From NCBI GenBank assembly GCA_001936135.1, contig CP012819.1, positions 372,001 to 436,000 on the forward strand: a DNA stretch of 64,000 nucleotides. The letters run 5' to 3'. How positions within the stretch are numbered: the first letter of the stretch is position 1; each line of letters opens with the position of its first letter. The notes under the pieces were generated by a model that was not told the DNA's origin, made no database searches, and was given only the letters and a program-made list of their open reading frames with translations. Made by a program: the position numbers and the translations under genes. Shown piece after piece: positions 1 to 10,089 of this stretch. The stretch is from Saccharomycopsis fibuligera x Saccharomycopsis cf. fibuligera (taxonomy: Eukaryota > Ascomycota > Saccharomycetes > Ascoideales > Saccharomycopsidaceae).

Positions 1-2761
1 AGTATCTGACCACTTCTGCTTGGAGAGTTTTTCCCTTTGGAATTTCAATAACTCTTGAGTTGAGAATGATAACTGGGAGTTGTTTGACATTGATATTAGC
101 AAGAGACAATGCTTTTTTTACAGATTCATTTACTGAAGAGCTAAAAGTTTCTTTTCCCTTAATGCTGTCTAAGTACTTGATGCCATCATTCAATTTCTGA
201 ATTAATGGGGACTCCTTAGTTTGAAAAATGTCCCTAAGTTTTTCAATCACTGAGTTGTCATTAGCGGTATTAATAAATCTGAATTTTGTTAAATAAACCT
301 TAGAATTTTCTTTCAACAATGCTTTCTCATTTTTGAAAAGTTCAATTAATTGCTTTCTAATAGATTCGGCGTTGTAATCACCAATCAATGAAAAAGACGT
401 GTGAGTATAAATTCTTTTTTCTCTCTCAGTACCGCCATTGTTAGTCAATGTAAGAACGTTATCGTTACCAGAAAATTCATGCAAGAGATCTTTTGTAACA
501 GCGACGTATTTGATATCATTCTGATCTTGAGGCAGAATCAATGTGTTACGTACTGGTTCTAAATCGGAATAAAAACGGTCAGCCACAGATTTACTGTCCT
601 GTGCACCATCAAGAGGAATTTTACCAGCTTGAGCAAAGCGATGAATTAATTCAACATCTTGCAAAATTTGTTGACCTAAAAACATTCTCCAACTATCATG
701 GAAAATGTTAAACGGCTCAAAGACACCGTTAACAATCAAATAGCCTTCATCAATAGAAAATCTTTCCAAAAACTCAGAGTTATCATATTTTTCAATAAGA
801 CTTGGGTTTTTTTCGTATCTCTCCCATAAGTCACCTAAATATGTTGGATTGAGACTTTGAGCGTAACGAAGGAAATCAAAGTTGCTAGACTTGGATCTGC
901 TGTAAAAATCAGTTTGCAACAATCTGTCCAAAATTATCAGTTCTTTAGCATCCAAAATCCTGTTCTTACCATTAATTCTAATAACTTCGCCTTCAAAAAA
1001 TTGCAGATAATATGGATTATCTTCTTTGAGAACTATTGGCAAAATACCAACGCGATGAGCGATACCTCTAGCAAGCACCATATGGGTGATTTGAGCAGCA
1101 ACGTTCATCAATTTTTTGTTGGCCAAATTAATTGCAAACACAACTTCCAAAATATTTTCTTTATATTCTGGTAATTTCCCTGGCACCAAGTCTTCAGAAA
1201 GCCAAACTCTTCTATCAGTAGTAAAATGTTCATACTCTGGATCATTCTCAAGATCATTCAAGAAGACAACCTTTTCACCGCTTATCTTTTCATCTTTAAT
1301 GGCTGAGCGAATATCGTATCTTCTACGATTTCCAGAACCAGAGGACCTAAGACTAGCAGCGGCTGATAATCTGGCAAATTCACTAATAAATTTCTTTGCG
1401 TTGAGCGTCGTGATCCCCAACACTTGGCGAAGCAGTTCAACATAACTGCTCTCTTGTTTAATCAGCTTCAATAATCCAAAAAGATTCAATTTATAATCAC
1501 TGAGCTGCTTGCCATTGACATAAATTCCCCTAATCTCTTCATTGGCGCCAAGTCTGCTATTGGATTTGACGTTTTTCAAAAAGTTCTGAAAATCTGGGTT
1601 TTTTTTGCTAATTTTGAAGTTCTTTGCAATGTCGTAAGAAAATTTAGGAAATCCCCCTACAACTTGCTTCAAAAGCTCAAATTTTTCAAACGCGTCACCT
1701 TCGTAATTAAGCAAGGAGTAAGCAACCTTCAAGTCAAGTGATTTCAACTGCCTTTTACTTAAACCTTTGATGTTTTTATATGTCTTATTTAAAAAGCCCC
1801 AGGCACCACTGAAAGACTCTTCCAGACCAGCATCAGCAGTATCAAAAACAGCCTGTTCATTTTCCTTACCATCGAGGTTTTTAACTTTTGCAGAGTTCTT
1901 AATATCCCTGTCATCGATAACAATGTAGTCGGTTCTTTTCAATGTCAAATCAACACCATAGCCACCGAGTAATTGCCTAGAACCATCATCGGCTGTCGGA
2001 ACATATCTCCATACAAATCTCAATTTCCCTGCTTTAGCAGATTGAAACAAATGAAAAACGTATTTTGGCAACTTAGGATCATTAATATCACCATAAAGAA
2101 TAATTAGTGGTGCATTATTATTATTACCAATAATACGATCAAATGGCAAAAGTGCATCATCATTTTGTTTTTTCGAACTACTTCCACTAGTCTTGAGGGC
2201 AAAAATGTCATCTGGATTGCATATGGTTTCATCATTATACAAAATCCAAGTCGTTGGTAATCCTTCTCTTTGGCCCTCATCTGGAGAATCAAATGTAGAG
2301 AAGCAGTTTGACAACTTGATACTGAATTGTGGAAGCACCGAGCTGTTGTAGTATTTGAAATGAGATATTATTCTTGGAGCATAGTAATTGTTAGCCAAGT
2401 AAATATCAAAAAAGCCATAAGTTTCTTCATTGCTTGCTTTGACTACTTGTAATACCTTATCATAGTACTGCTTGTCTGTCAAAACTGAATCAACATTGTC
2501 TTCGTCATATTCGTCTTCTGCATCGTCGGAATTTTCTGAAAGCGACAACTGTAGCACCTGAGCTAACGCGTCGATATATATGGACTCATTAAACGAAGCG
2601 GCAGTCTCAAGCAATTGAAGTCTAAATGAAGGGTTTTGCCAGTTAGCTACTAAACTGAGATTTACTGTGTTTTTGTTGTGATCTTGCTGTTCAGCAAGCA
2701 CTAAGTTTGCAATGAAAGCACTACTGATAAGTGCAACAAACAAAGTGATGATATTGCGCAT
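1..2761 (-). CDS. KRE5: KRE5/UGGT-family ER glucosyltransferase-like protein, N-terminal part (3' end outside window)
   Basis: An open frame of about 920 codons runs from an ATG at 2761 down through position 1 without a stop, so the C-terminus lies outside the window. It opens with a short hydrophobic signal-peptide-like segment (MRNIITLFVALISS...) and continues as a long soluble region resembling the thioredoxin-like lumenal repeats of UDP-glucose:glycoprotein glucosyltransferases (UGGT; Kre5 in yeasts, Gpt1 in fission yeast). Supporting stretches are SFLIGDYNAESIRKQLIELF-like and the run around GGFPKFSYDIAKNFK. In this family the catalytic GT24 domain is C-terminal and so not visible here. 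Known role: UGGT re-glucosylates misfolded glycoproteins in the ER, and yeast Kre5 is needed for cell-wall beta-1,6-glucan. Whether this copy is an active UGGT or a Kre5-type protein cannot be told without the C-terminus. An acidic stretch (DDAEDEYDEDN) lies near residue 80. Confidence 0.75.
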   Translation of the reverse strand, partial: MRNIITLFVALISSAFIANLVLAEQQDHNKNTVNLSLVANWQNPSFRLQLLETAASFNESIYIDALAQVLQLSLSENSDDAEDEYDEDNVDSVLTDKQYYDKVLQVVKASNEETYGFFDIYLANNYYAPRIISHFKYYNSSVLPQFSIKLSNCFSTFDSPDEGQREGLPTTWILYNDETICNPDDIFALKTSGSSSKKQNDDALLPFDRIIGNNNNAPLIILYGDINDPKLPKYVFHLFQSAKAGKLRFVWRYVPTADDGSRQLLGGYGVDLTLKRTDYIVIDDRDIKNSAKVKNLDGKENEQAVFDTADAGLEESFSGAWGFLNKTYKNIKGLSKRQLKSLDLKVAYSLLNYEGDAFEKFELLKQVVGGFPKFSYDIAKNFKISKKNPDFQNFLKNVKSNSRLGANEEIRGIYVNGKQLSDYKLNLFGLLKLIKQESSYVELLRQVLGITTLNAKKFISEFARLSAAASLRSSGSGNRRRYDIRSAIKDEKISGEKVVFLNDLENDPEYEHFTTDRRVWLSEDLVPGKLPEYKENILEVVFAINLANKKLMNVAAQITHMVLARGIAHRVGILPIVLKEDNPYYLQFFEGEVIRINGKNRILDAKELIILDRLLQTDFYSRSKSSNFDFLRYAQSLNPTYLGDLWERYEKNPSLIEKYDNSEFLERFSIDEGYLIVNGVFEPFNIFHDSWRMFLGQQILQDVELIHRFAQAGKIPLDGAQDSKSVADRFYSDLEPVRNTLILPQDQNDIKYVAVTKDLLHEFSGNDNVLTLTNNGGTEREKRIYTHTSFSLIGDYNAESIRKQLIELFKNEKALLKENSKVYLTKFRFINTANDNSVIEKLRDIFQTKESPLIQKLNDGIKYLDSIKGKETFSSSVNESVKKALSLANINVKQLPVIILNSRVIEIPKGKTLQAEVVRY

Positions 2762-3944
2762 CTGGGGTATTGATTGGCTCCCACTTTTATGTCCTTCAGT
2801 TTTTAAGCTTCTGATTTTCTTTTAGAGCAATTGAGATAGTAGTGATATGGTAGAAATGTTTACGATTTGCCAGTATACATGATGATAATTATTCAGCCGT
2901 TGCGCTCATTTTGACGTGTAAGTTTTCTATGGAGAACTCGAAGGCGTGTAATCCCGGTGCTCGTAACCTCGTGCTTAAGCTTTGAGGAAAATATATCCCG
3001 TATACTGACTCCTTATGCAAATGATGGTCTACCACATACGCTGAAAAATAGTAGTTTATGGCAATTGGTAATCAAATTGGCGGTTAAATCCCTCATAAAT
3101 GATGAGACTTTTAACTATGCAATGTGTTTTTTCAACGCTCTACGTTGATCCCTTGCTGGTGCATAAGAATTTCAACGGTAAAAGCTCTTTGTATCGCAGA
3201 GCCAGTGATCTTAACTTGAAGCCATTTCTCAACCATAAAAGGCTGTAATACGTGCTTCGTCTCTGTTCCAAACTATTTCATTTACAGAATACTTTTTTTT
3301 ACATATATGTACAAAAATAAAAGTGCATATAACGTTACGTCTCTCTGAATTTGCGAGTTGAAACAACTCAGGGGACAAAATAGCCACATATAGCGTAGTA
3401 AGGTTGAGAAATAGAGCTCCGTAAAATCAAGATCTTGCTAGCTACGATCTAAAATAATATGGAAAATTAGACATTGACAGTTAAAAACTTAAAACCTTAA
3501 AAGCTTTAAAAACCTTAAAAATGTTGTGGTTTACAATTGGAGATGTTCCAACCGAACCATTTTAAACTCTCTAATAGTGAATTATGATTGATTGGAAGGG
3601 TCTATCAGCTTGGCCTTAATTCCGCACATCACTATATAAATTAATTAGAAGGAACTCAAAGCGGACAATTATAAAAAATCTTTGATAACAAGAGAGACGC
3701 CTATCTCGACGGTTGTAAACCCAGACTGGTCAGGAATACCAACATAGGGAAGGAAATATTTGAAACAAAAAATTTTTGTTCAATGGAAAACTTTGGCTTG
3801 AAAACAAGTCAGCATTTTTTCCACTTTAATCGAAATGGATAATAATTACAGAATCTGCTAAAGATTGAAATGCTTAGATTAGCCAATGAGAATTAGGCAT
3901 ATTTTGGAAGCCTTCGATTAGTTACGTATATATATAGTTTAAGA

Positions 3945-4122
3945 GACGCTGATTTCTCAGGGTTCATGATTATCGGTTGTAAATGCCTTGCATTTCTAAT
4001 ATAACTAAATAGTGATAAACATATAGCAATAATAAGTTGATCCGTAACGAAATAATAATCAGACTGAATAAAACCCTATCAGCGTTGAGCAATTAGTAAA
4101 ATGCAATATGGCTCGGACTGAA

Positions 4123-4167
<45 letters not shown>

Positions 4168-4745
4168 AGATGTGCATATTGCAGAACCTAAATAGAAGAT
4201 GATAGGATGTATTGGGTAGAAAATTTTGCGTGTCAGCCTCTCGATCTGTTGATCTAAAGCTCAATGTTTGTCAATATTTCTATGTATACTTGGTGTAATA
4301 TGGTTTACAAAAAAAGAAATGAAAAAGAAGACAGATAGATAGAAGAAAAAAAAGGCTTTAAGAACAAAAACGGATTTAAGATTCAATCCTGACGTAACAT
4401 AAGAAAGTTAAAGAGCTTCCGGGAATTTAAGCAGAAAGAAGAGATTAAGCAATACTGACATCTCAAGGTTCATAGTTTTGGATGTAAAAGCCATGTATTT
4501 CACATATAACTAATTGATAATAAATATTTAATAATATTGGGTTGGACTATATATAAATACTAATCAGGCTGAGTGCAAAACATATTAGAGATTCACGATT
4601 AATAGTACTAAATACGCGAATCCTGTTTCCTGATAAAGGGTCCAAGGAATTATTCTGTACAAAGCGTTAGTTTGTTTCATCCAGGTTTGTAGGTCTAGAA
4701 TTCAATGTTCGTCAAGATAGAACTCAAATATGTACATTTACAGCA
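3945..4745. repeat. Two diverged direct-repeat copies (about 3945-4295 and 4455-4745)
   Basis: Reading the two segments side by side shows the same order of short matches. Both have a 'CTGA..TCTCA.GGTTCAT' start, then a 'TGTAAA.GCC' block, then 'ATATAACTAA', then 'TAATCAG.CTGA', and finally 'TCAATGTT.GTCAA' (near 4260 and 4700). The spacing between copies changes from about 505 to 440 bp, so indels have accumulated; copy one also contains the long T tract. A weaker partial match may exist near 3695-3715. The position just upstream of a tRNA gene is typical for decayed LTRs of Ty-like elements, but I see no clear TG...CA ends or target-site duplication. Confidence 0.45.
4130..4166. repeat. T37 homopolymer tract
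   Basis: Uninterrupted run of 37 T on the + strand inside the first diverged repeat copy. It is one of seven homopolymer tracts of 30-38 nt in this window, all in intergenic DNA. Confidence 0.95.
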
Positions 4746-4914
4746 TAGTTTGTTGGATTTATACCAATTAACATCTTTCATACCGTCCATTTGGTATAAT
4801 CTCTTTTTTGGTAAACTGCCTTTTGCGGCCGAGAACATTTGAACGCACGCATGGTTGCTAAAGAGAACAACATCAGATGTGATGGAAAACTTAACATCAC
4901 CTGAGCATTATGGG

Positions 4915-5015
4915 TGAGTAATGAAATTATTATATATAGTCTGAAAGACAGAATGTTTTTATTAAATGATATAGTTTATAATAAGTAAGGAATATAAGAC
5001 CAATTTCATTACTCA
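4915..5015. repeat. 13-bp perfect inverted repeat upstream of tRNA-Ala
   Basis: TGAGTAATGAAAT at 4915-4927 is repeated as its exact reverse complement at 5003-5015, with a 75-bp AT-rich spacer. It could be the ends of a small mobile-element remnant, or a chance palindrome in AT-rich DNA. Confidence 0.6.
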
Positions 5016-5211
5016 AGAAAAATATTAGTATCTCAGTAAGTGGCTATCCTTCACTACTAGAGGAGAGACTAGTCTAACCAGTGCTATCCAGAGGGGACAA
5101 CCTCAGGTATGGGTAGCAGATATAGTCACTATACTCCGACAGACATAGTTCAATTACTATTTCATACTACAATAGGTATGAATATTTATAGTGTAAAATA
5201 TAATCACATAT

Positions 5212-5284
5212 GGGCGTGTGGCGTAGTTGGTAGCGCGCTCCCTTAGCATGGGAGAGGTCTTGGGTTCGATTCCCAACTCGTCCA
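5212..5284 (+). tRNA. tA(AGC): tRNA-Ala (AGC)
   Basis: A 73-nt cloverleaf without an intron. It has the acceptor 5' strand GGGCGTG, D-arm, anticodon AGC at 5245-5247 in the loop TTAGCAT, T-arm loop TTCGATT, 3' acceptor strand CTCGTCC and discriminator A. The sequence is nearly the same as the well-known yeast tRNA-Ala(AGC). The internal A box (TGGCGTAGTTGG) and B box (GGTTCGATTCC) are intact. Five T residues follow immediately. Confidence 0.97.
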
Positions 5285-5289
5285 TTTTT
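5285..5289 (+). terminator. Pol III terminator of tRNA-Ala
   Basis: TTTTT directly after the discriminator base of the tRNA, the usual RNA polymerase III stop signal. Confidence 0.85.
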
Positions 5290-5837
5290 GGAGTAATTTT
5301 TCCTCTTATTGAAAGGTCATACTATGTTTTGTGTTTTCTATGTTAGCATTTTTTTATTTTAGAAAAAGAATGATCACAGAGCCCGACACCTCCATAGCGG
5401 AAGTGACGTAAGAAGTCATAAGTTGACAGTAAAATTTTCCAAGATTTGGCTGTTTTATTTTCAGTTTTTTAAGTACGCAAGTAAAAGAATTCTACGGTAG
5501 CCGAAACAATAAGGAAAATGAAAATGAAAATAAAAAGAGAGAGAAAGCTAGGAAAAGTACCAACTGAGGTATCTGTTAGCAAATTGTAACACTGTAATTG
5601 TATAAATCTATCATATAACTAACACCGAGTCCAAACGAAAAAAAATCTAAAAATAACTAGTATAGTGTAAAAATAACCCATAACAAAAAAGAGTAAAAAA
5701 AGCTAGAGCAATTGTAGCAAACGGTAAATAGCAATTCGTACACTGCACATGGAAGCCTATAAATTAAAAAAAAAAAAAAAAATTGCTTAGTTAATTATCC
5801 GAAACAACATACTAAACAAATCAAAACAAAAGAGTAA
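5290..5837. other. Intergenic region, tRNA-Ala to unknown disordered-protein gene
   Basis: About 550 bp, A-rich, with a 17-nt A tract at 5766-5782. It is the likely 3' flank of the leftward gene ending at 5838. No gene seen. Confidence 0.7.
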
Positions 5838-8711
5838 TCAAACAAAAAATCTTTTCCCAGCAGCTCCAGAAGACTCACCCATTCCATTGTAAATAACGTG
5901 CTTTGGTCTCAAACTAATGTGATTCTGCATTGATTTTCCAGTACGACTACTTTTTGCATTTGCATTGATTTTATAGTTTATTTGAGATGATGATTTTGGC
6001 TTTTTTTTCTTTCCACCGTTTCCTTTAACTACAGGTGGTGGTAACAAGGAGCTAGGATGAGGGATTGCTGAAGATGAAGTTTCCGCCAATTTTTGCAACT
6101 GGCTTTTCTTTTGCTGTTGCTGCTGCTGAAGCTGCAATGTTCTCTTCTTCATTGACTTGGAAGCAGAAGGAGAGTACTTTAACTGGGAGGCCTTGTATGC
6201 AGGTAATGCTCCTCTTGAACTAGTGACAGCCGCATTTGTTGTATTTTGAGGTGATGTGTATTTTCTGTTTTTAGACGAGTGACTTCTGCTGGTACTACCA
6301 TGCTGCTGTTTTCGGTGGTTGCTACGATTGTGTTGATGTTTTCCAAAAGAAGGGTTAGGCTGCTTATTGTGAGGGCGAGAAGTAGGTAACTGGGAATGAG
6401 AATGAGGCAAATTTCTCGACTTCGAAGTATTGCTAGCTAACGATGTTTTGCTTCTTTGACCTTTTAGACTGTTTTCAGCAGTAGAATCAACTTCAGCAAT
6501 TCTTGGCATAACAAACGATTCCTCTTTATTCTGTTTAGCTAAAGGCAGCTTCACCCTTCTTTTCACTGGTGACGGAATAATATCATAGCTAATGGTATAA
6601 GTATCTGAATCATCATCCTTTACAAGCCTCGAATCACAATTCAACCTGATGTATTTTTCACCGTTACCATCTTTGTTCCCTTTGTCACCCTCGTTATCAT
6701 ATGCGTCATGTTGGGATTTATTGCGATTAAGATTGATATCTGTCATTGTTATGGAAAGTCTTTTAGAATTTCTTAACTGCTGTACTTTCTCTTCACTATC
6801 GATATCATCAGCTTCAGGGCTATTCAAATAAGGGTTATCAATAGTGTATAAGTTGTACAACTCAGTAGTGCTTTGCTTAATCAAAATAGATCTCTTCTTG
6901 ATCTCAATACTTTTTCTGTTATTATTCTTGGCTAAACTATCACGAGCAGGCAAAGTAGTATCGATATTGGTCAATGGTGTTGATTTGGTCCTGTTTTTGT
7001 TGACAGCATTAGTTGTAGTATAACCAAAACCATTACCGTAACCCTTTGGTAATGGTACGTTTTTGCTGCTGTCCAAATCTTTTAGCTTAAGTGTTTCAGG
7101 GACACTGGTGTAATTGCCACTAAGCCTCGTTAATGCAATACTATTGGTAGTCTTGGAGCGCTTGAGTTTAACCTTGTCAGTGAATGCAGCAGTTGCTGAA
7201 AACTTCGAGTTTTCACTATTACTGTTACCACTGCAGTTTGTTCCAGGTGTACTGACTGGTCCTGATGTATTGGATAGACCATCCCCTTGGTATCCTGTGT
7301 TACCACCATCCCCACCAGGAGTGTTGACCTTGGAAAGTACTGCTTTTATAGCATGAATGAGCTTATTGTTACCAGCGAATATCGACTTATGCTGCATATT
7401 AGAGTCGTAATTTCCGCTGCTTGTGTTAAAGCTACCATAATTTGCCAGCTTCGGGGTCTTTGGTGTCTTCGGGGTCTTTGGCATATTTGGTTCATTAGCG
7501 CTATATTGATATACACTTTTTCTGGAAATTGACAAATGCTTGATACTAAGGCGCTTGATATTTTTAATAATGTTTTGCCTGGTAACGACCACTCTATACT
7601 TAAGTGTCTTTTTCTCACCAAGGCCTTCAGTATTATTGATTTTGCAGTCAGAGTTTGTTTTATCAATAAATGGCACAGGTACTGTTAAATCGTTTTTGTA
7701 TTCATGTGGAGCATTGGCATTTGCAGCTGACGGCTCATATGGATCGCTGTAGTTACTCTGCTTCAAAATTGATTTAGGTTGTGGTTTAGCTTCGAAGGAT
7801 TTAAAGTCCTTTATTGGAGGCCTTTTGCTGACCGGGGAAGCAGAAGACGTGGGTGTTGATAATGTTTTTGTTGCCTCAACTTCTGCTTCCTTTGTAAGCT
7901 CTATGTTGGGGCTCGGGAGTCTGCTATCAAGCATTGCTGCATATTTTGGCGGGACCAACTTCGACGTATCAATATTCGGAAGTTTTTGGTTCATGATTTC
8001 TTGTTGCTGCTGGGCTTTTCTGGTGGCAATCGTGCTGGCATTACTCTTCCCGGAGAAAATTGAAGCAGCTTCCTCATCGTAATCAACAATCAAGTCAATG
8101 ATGAAAGAATAGCATGCCGATGAACGATCACTAATCTCAGGACTGTTTTTCACATTTACTTCAATATCCTTTTCACTCTTATACTTTACTTCATAAAGAG
8201 AAATATTGTCGAGATCAACTTCATCTTCTTTTTCAATTTTTGTTTGAGTTTCGTCTAATTCTTGTAACGACGGAAACTGGACTAATGCGGAGAGACGTTT
8301 TGGAGTTGGAGTACACGGCGCTGACTCAGTTTCAGTCTCGGTATCGCAACAATACGTGTCAATGATATTACCATCATCACTGAAGATGCTACCTTGGATA
8401 GTGTCGCGGCTAGAGGCATTCACGTCATTTGCAATAAACAGCAAAGCTCTGTACACTTTTTCGGCGCTACCATGTTTTGGTGAGCATTTCTGCGGTGTTG
8501 TATTTGGGGTTTGCGAATAGCTAGCATTCGTTGGAGTTCTAGCGCTGTCAAAAGTTTCAGTGCTGTTTCTAGTAGTCTGATCGCCACTAGCATCGCTTGT
8601 CACTGTTGAGGATATAGAAATCAAATCAAAGTTGTAGTAATTGCTGCCCATATCTATGTCTGGGGAATCCCGTATGGAACGATGATCTTTGATTAGTGAC
8701 GGATCAGTCAT
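5838..8711 (-). CDS. Large low-complexity protein of unknown function (957 aa)
   Basis: A full-length ORF of 957 codons with an ATG at 8711. I do not recognise the family and see no catalytic domain. The protein is rich in Ser, Asn, Thr and Lys and looks largely disordered. The N-terminal third is acidic (for example EKEDEVDLDN), while the middle and C-terminus are basic. A short Lys/Arg-rich stretch around NIIKNIKRLSIKHLS (about residue 380) could form an amphipathic basic helix and is followed by a PKTPKTPKTPK repeat of possible proline-directed phosphosites. Near the C-terminus are a His/Ser/Arg/Gln-rich block and a short Gln run. Such composition is common in yeast cortical, signalling or RNA-associated scaffolds, but no role can be assigned. 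The gene is divergent from the aldo-keto reductase at 10090, with 1.4 kb between. Confidence 0.8.
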   Translation of the reverse strand: MTDPSLIKDHRSIRDSPDIDMGSNYYNFDLISISSTVTSDASGDQTTRNSTETFDSARTPTNASYSQTPNTTPQKCSPKHGSAEKVYRALLFIANDVNASSRDTIQGSIFSDDGNIIDTYCCDTETETESAPCTPTPKRLSALVQFPSLQELDETQTKIEKEDEVDLDNISLYEVKYKSEKDIEVNVKNSPEISDRSSACYSFIIDLIVDYDEEAASIFSGKSNASTIATRKAQQQQEIMNQKLPNIDTSKLVPPKYAAMLDSRLPSPNIELTKEAEVEATKTLSTPTSSASPVSKRPPIKDFKSFEAKPQPKSILKQSNYSDPYEPSAANANAPHEYKNDLTVPVPFIDKTNSDCKINNTEGLGEKKTLKYRVVVTRQNIIKNIKRLSIKHLSISRKSVYQYSANEPNMPKTPKTPKTPKLANYGSFNTSSGNYDSNMQHKSIFAGNNKLIHAIKAVLSKVNTPGGDGGNTGYQGDGLSNTSGPVSTPGTNCSGNSNSENSKFSATAAFTDKVKLKRSKTTNSIALTRLSGNYTSVPETLKLKDLDSSKNVPLPKGYGNGFGYTTTNAVNKNRTKSTPLTNIDTTLPARDSLAKNNNRKSIEIKKRSILIKQSTTELYNLYTIDNPYLNSPEADDIDSEEKVQQLRNSKRLSITMTDINLNRNKSQHDAYDNEGDKGNKDGNGEKYIRLNCDSRLVKDDDSDTYTISYDIIPSPVKRRVKLPLAKQNKEESFVMPRIAEVDSTAENSLKGQRSKTSLASNTSKSRNLPHSHSQLPTSRPHNKQPNPSFGKHQHNRSNHRKQQHGSTSRSHSSKNRKYTSPQNTTNAAVTSSRGALPAYKASQLKYSPSASKSMKKRTLQLQQQQQQKKSQLQKLAETSSSAIPHPSSLLPPPVVKGNGGKKKKPKSSSQINYKINANAKSSRTGKSMQNHISLRPKHVIYNGMGESSGAAGKRFFV

Positions 8712-9546
8712 TTTTTGTTGCCGTTGATGTTACTCTGATAGTTCCACAAGGCTCAAAAATGCGAGAAGAAGATTAATAACAAAAAGAAGAAGAAGAGGAA
8801 GAAGAGAACTTGCCAACAGCTCGGGAACTTGCAAATGTTATATTGTAGATATGGAATTTCGCTAAAACTCCCCATCGCCGGATATGCTGCGACATGCTGC
8901 GATGTACTGCTCTTTGCTGCAATGACATGTATAGCAGACGTCTTGACACAAAAACTGCAACATCCTCATCGAGTAGTGATATTATGCTGTGCAGTGTACT
9001 ATAGTGCACTATAATACCAGGGTGTTTTGGGTAGTGAGCCCCACGGGAGCAGCCATTATTGTTGTGGACTGATGGATCGTAACGAGGCCCCAGCTAGGCT
9101 TAGCAGGACGTAGCAGCCAGAAAAGTGCAGAAGTCCGCAAACGGTGGACTAAACGACACGTTTTCTGGTGGAAAAGCGATCACGCCCTTAGATTCCAAGC
9201 TGACGGTTGTTGTTGTTGTCAGAACTAAGACTAGGTACCTTTGGGCATTACTTGATTCCTTCAAGTAGCTGTACAAATCCTCCAGTTTTTACTTTTGATG
9301 ATCTTTCAAAGCGCTGTCTGCGGGTTGACATTTTGCAATGGAGCCAGGAGCGTTAGCTGCTGGTGTCTTCAAGGACTGTAGAAGTAAAGGTATGCTACTT
9401 GTTTCACACATCAAATTTCCATTACTTTGTGCCATTGTTGTTAGGCCGCATTTTAGTGTGCTAATGTCGGGTTCGCTTGCTCGGCACTATTGGCCATGGA
9501 GCACTCTCTGTAGCCATTCGACAAACTTGGCTAGTCTTTGGCGGTG

Positions 9547-9580
<34 letters not shown>

Positions 9581-10089
9581 GTAAGCTGAGGGCAGGGTAG
9601 TTCCCGGGCTCGTAACACAAAGTTCCGTTAGTAAAATATGAACGTCCCCTAAGCAGCTTGCGCGGATTTCTTTAGACTCACAGTATAAGACAGTTTCCTG
9701 GCAAAGTCGATGATGCGTCTCTTTGCAAGATGAAAATAGTGTTATTACCCTCGAACATATGTCCGATAACTCCAGATGAGTAATCGGGATTCCACTGGCT
9801 GTGGCTTAAGGTACCAGTAGCACATATGGTGTTGCTGCTTTACAAAACGTGCTTGCTATCACAATGTGTTTGCTATCTGAGACCTTTTACTATCCAAATT
9901 ACAAAATGCTTCTCCTCCGCCAAGCACCGCTATTTCCGCTCCATATACCGGAATACGCAATTCACTTTCGAATATATGAACCCACCTTTTAGCTACCAAT
10001 ATACCTAGTAACTTCCAGCTCTATACTTTAGGGTCGCTTGATACCGCTCTGCTGAACCATCTTTTGTTTCACACAGCACAAACTACAGA
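8712..10089. promoter_or_regulatory. Divergent intergenic region upstream of unknown gene (-) and AKR gene (+)
   Basis: 1.38 kb shared between two divergently oriented genes and presumably holding both promoters. It contains a (TA)n microsatellite (about 9558-9580) and a short cluster of repeated GCTGCGA/CATGCTGC words near 8880-8930. No gene or known operator is recognised with confidence. Confidence 0.6.
9558..9580. repeat. (AT)n microsatellite
   Basis: About 11 AT dinucleotide units preceded by a short (AAC)n run, in the divergent promoter region upstream of the first aldo-keto reductase. Confidence 0.9.

Larger units (their letters stand above)
2762..5211. other. Gene-poor intergenic region between KRE5-like gene and tRNA-Ala
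   Basis: About 2.45 kb without a supportable gene. The first few hundred bases are the likely promoter of the leftward KRE5-like gene. The rest is AT-rich and holds a 37-nt T tract (4130-4166), two diverged copies of a few-hundred-base sequence (near 3945-4295 and 4455-4745), and a 13-bp perfect inverted repeat (4915-4927 and 5003-5015). Short open frames here have no coding character. Confidence 0.7.

Noticed and set aside
857-1445. Two overlapping + strand ORFs of just over 100 codons
   Set aside because: They are antisense shadows inside the intact KRE5-like reading frame on the - strand.
4079-4264. Minus-strand ORF with poly-Lys
   Set aside because: Artefact of the T37 homopolymer.
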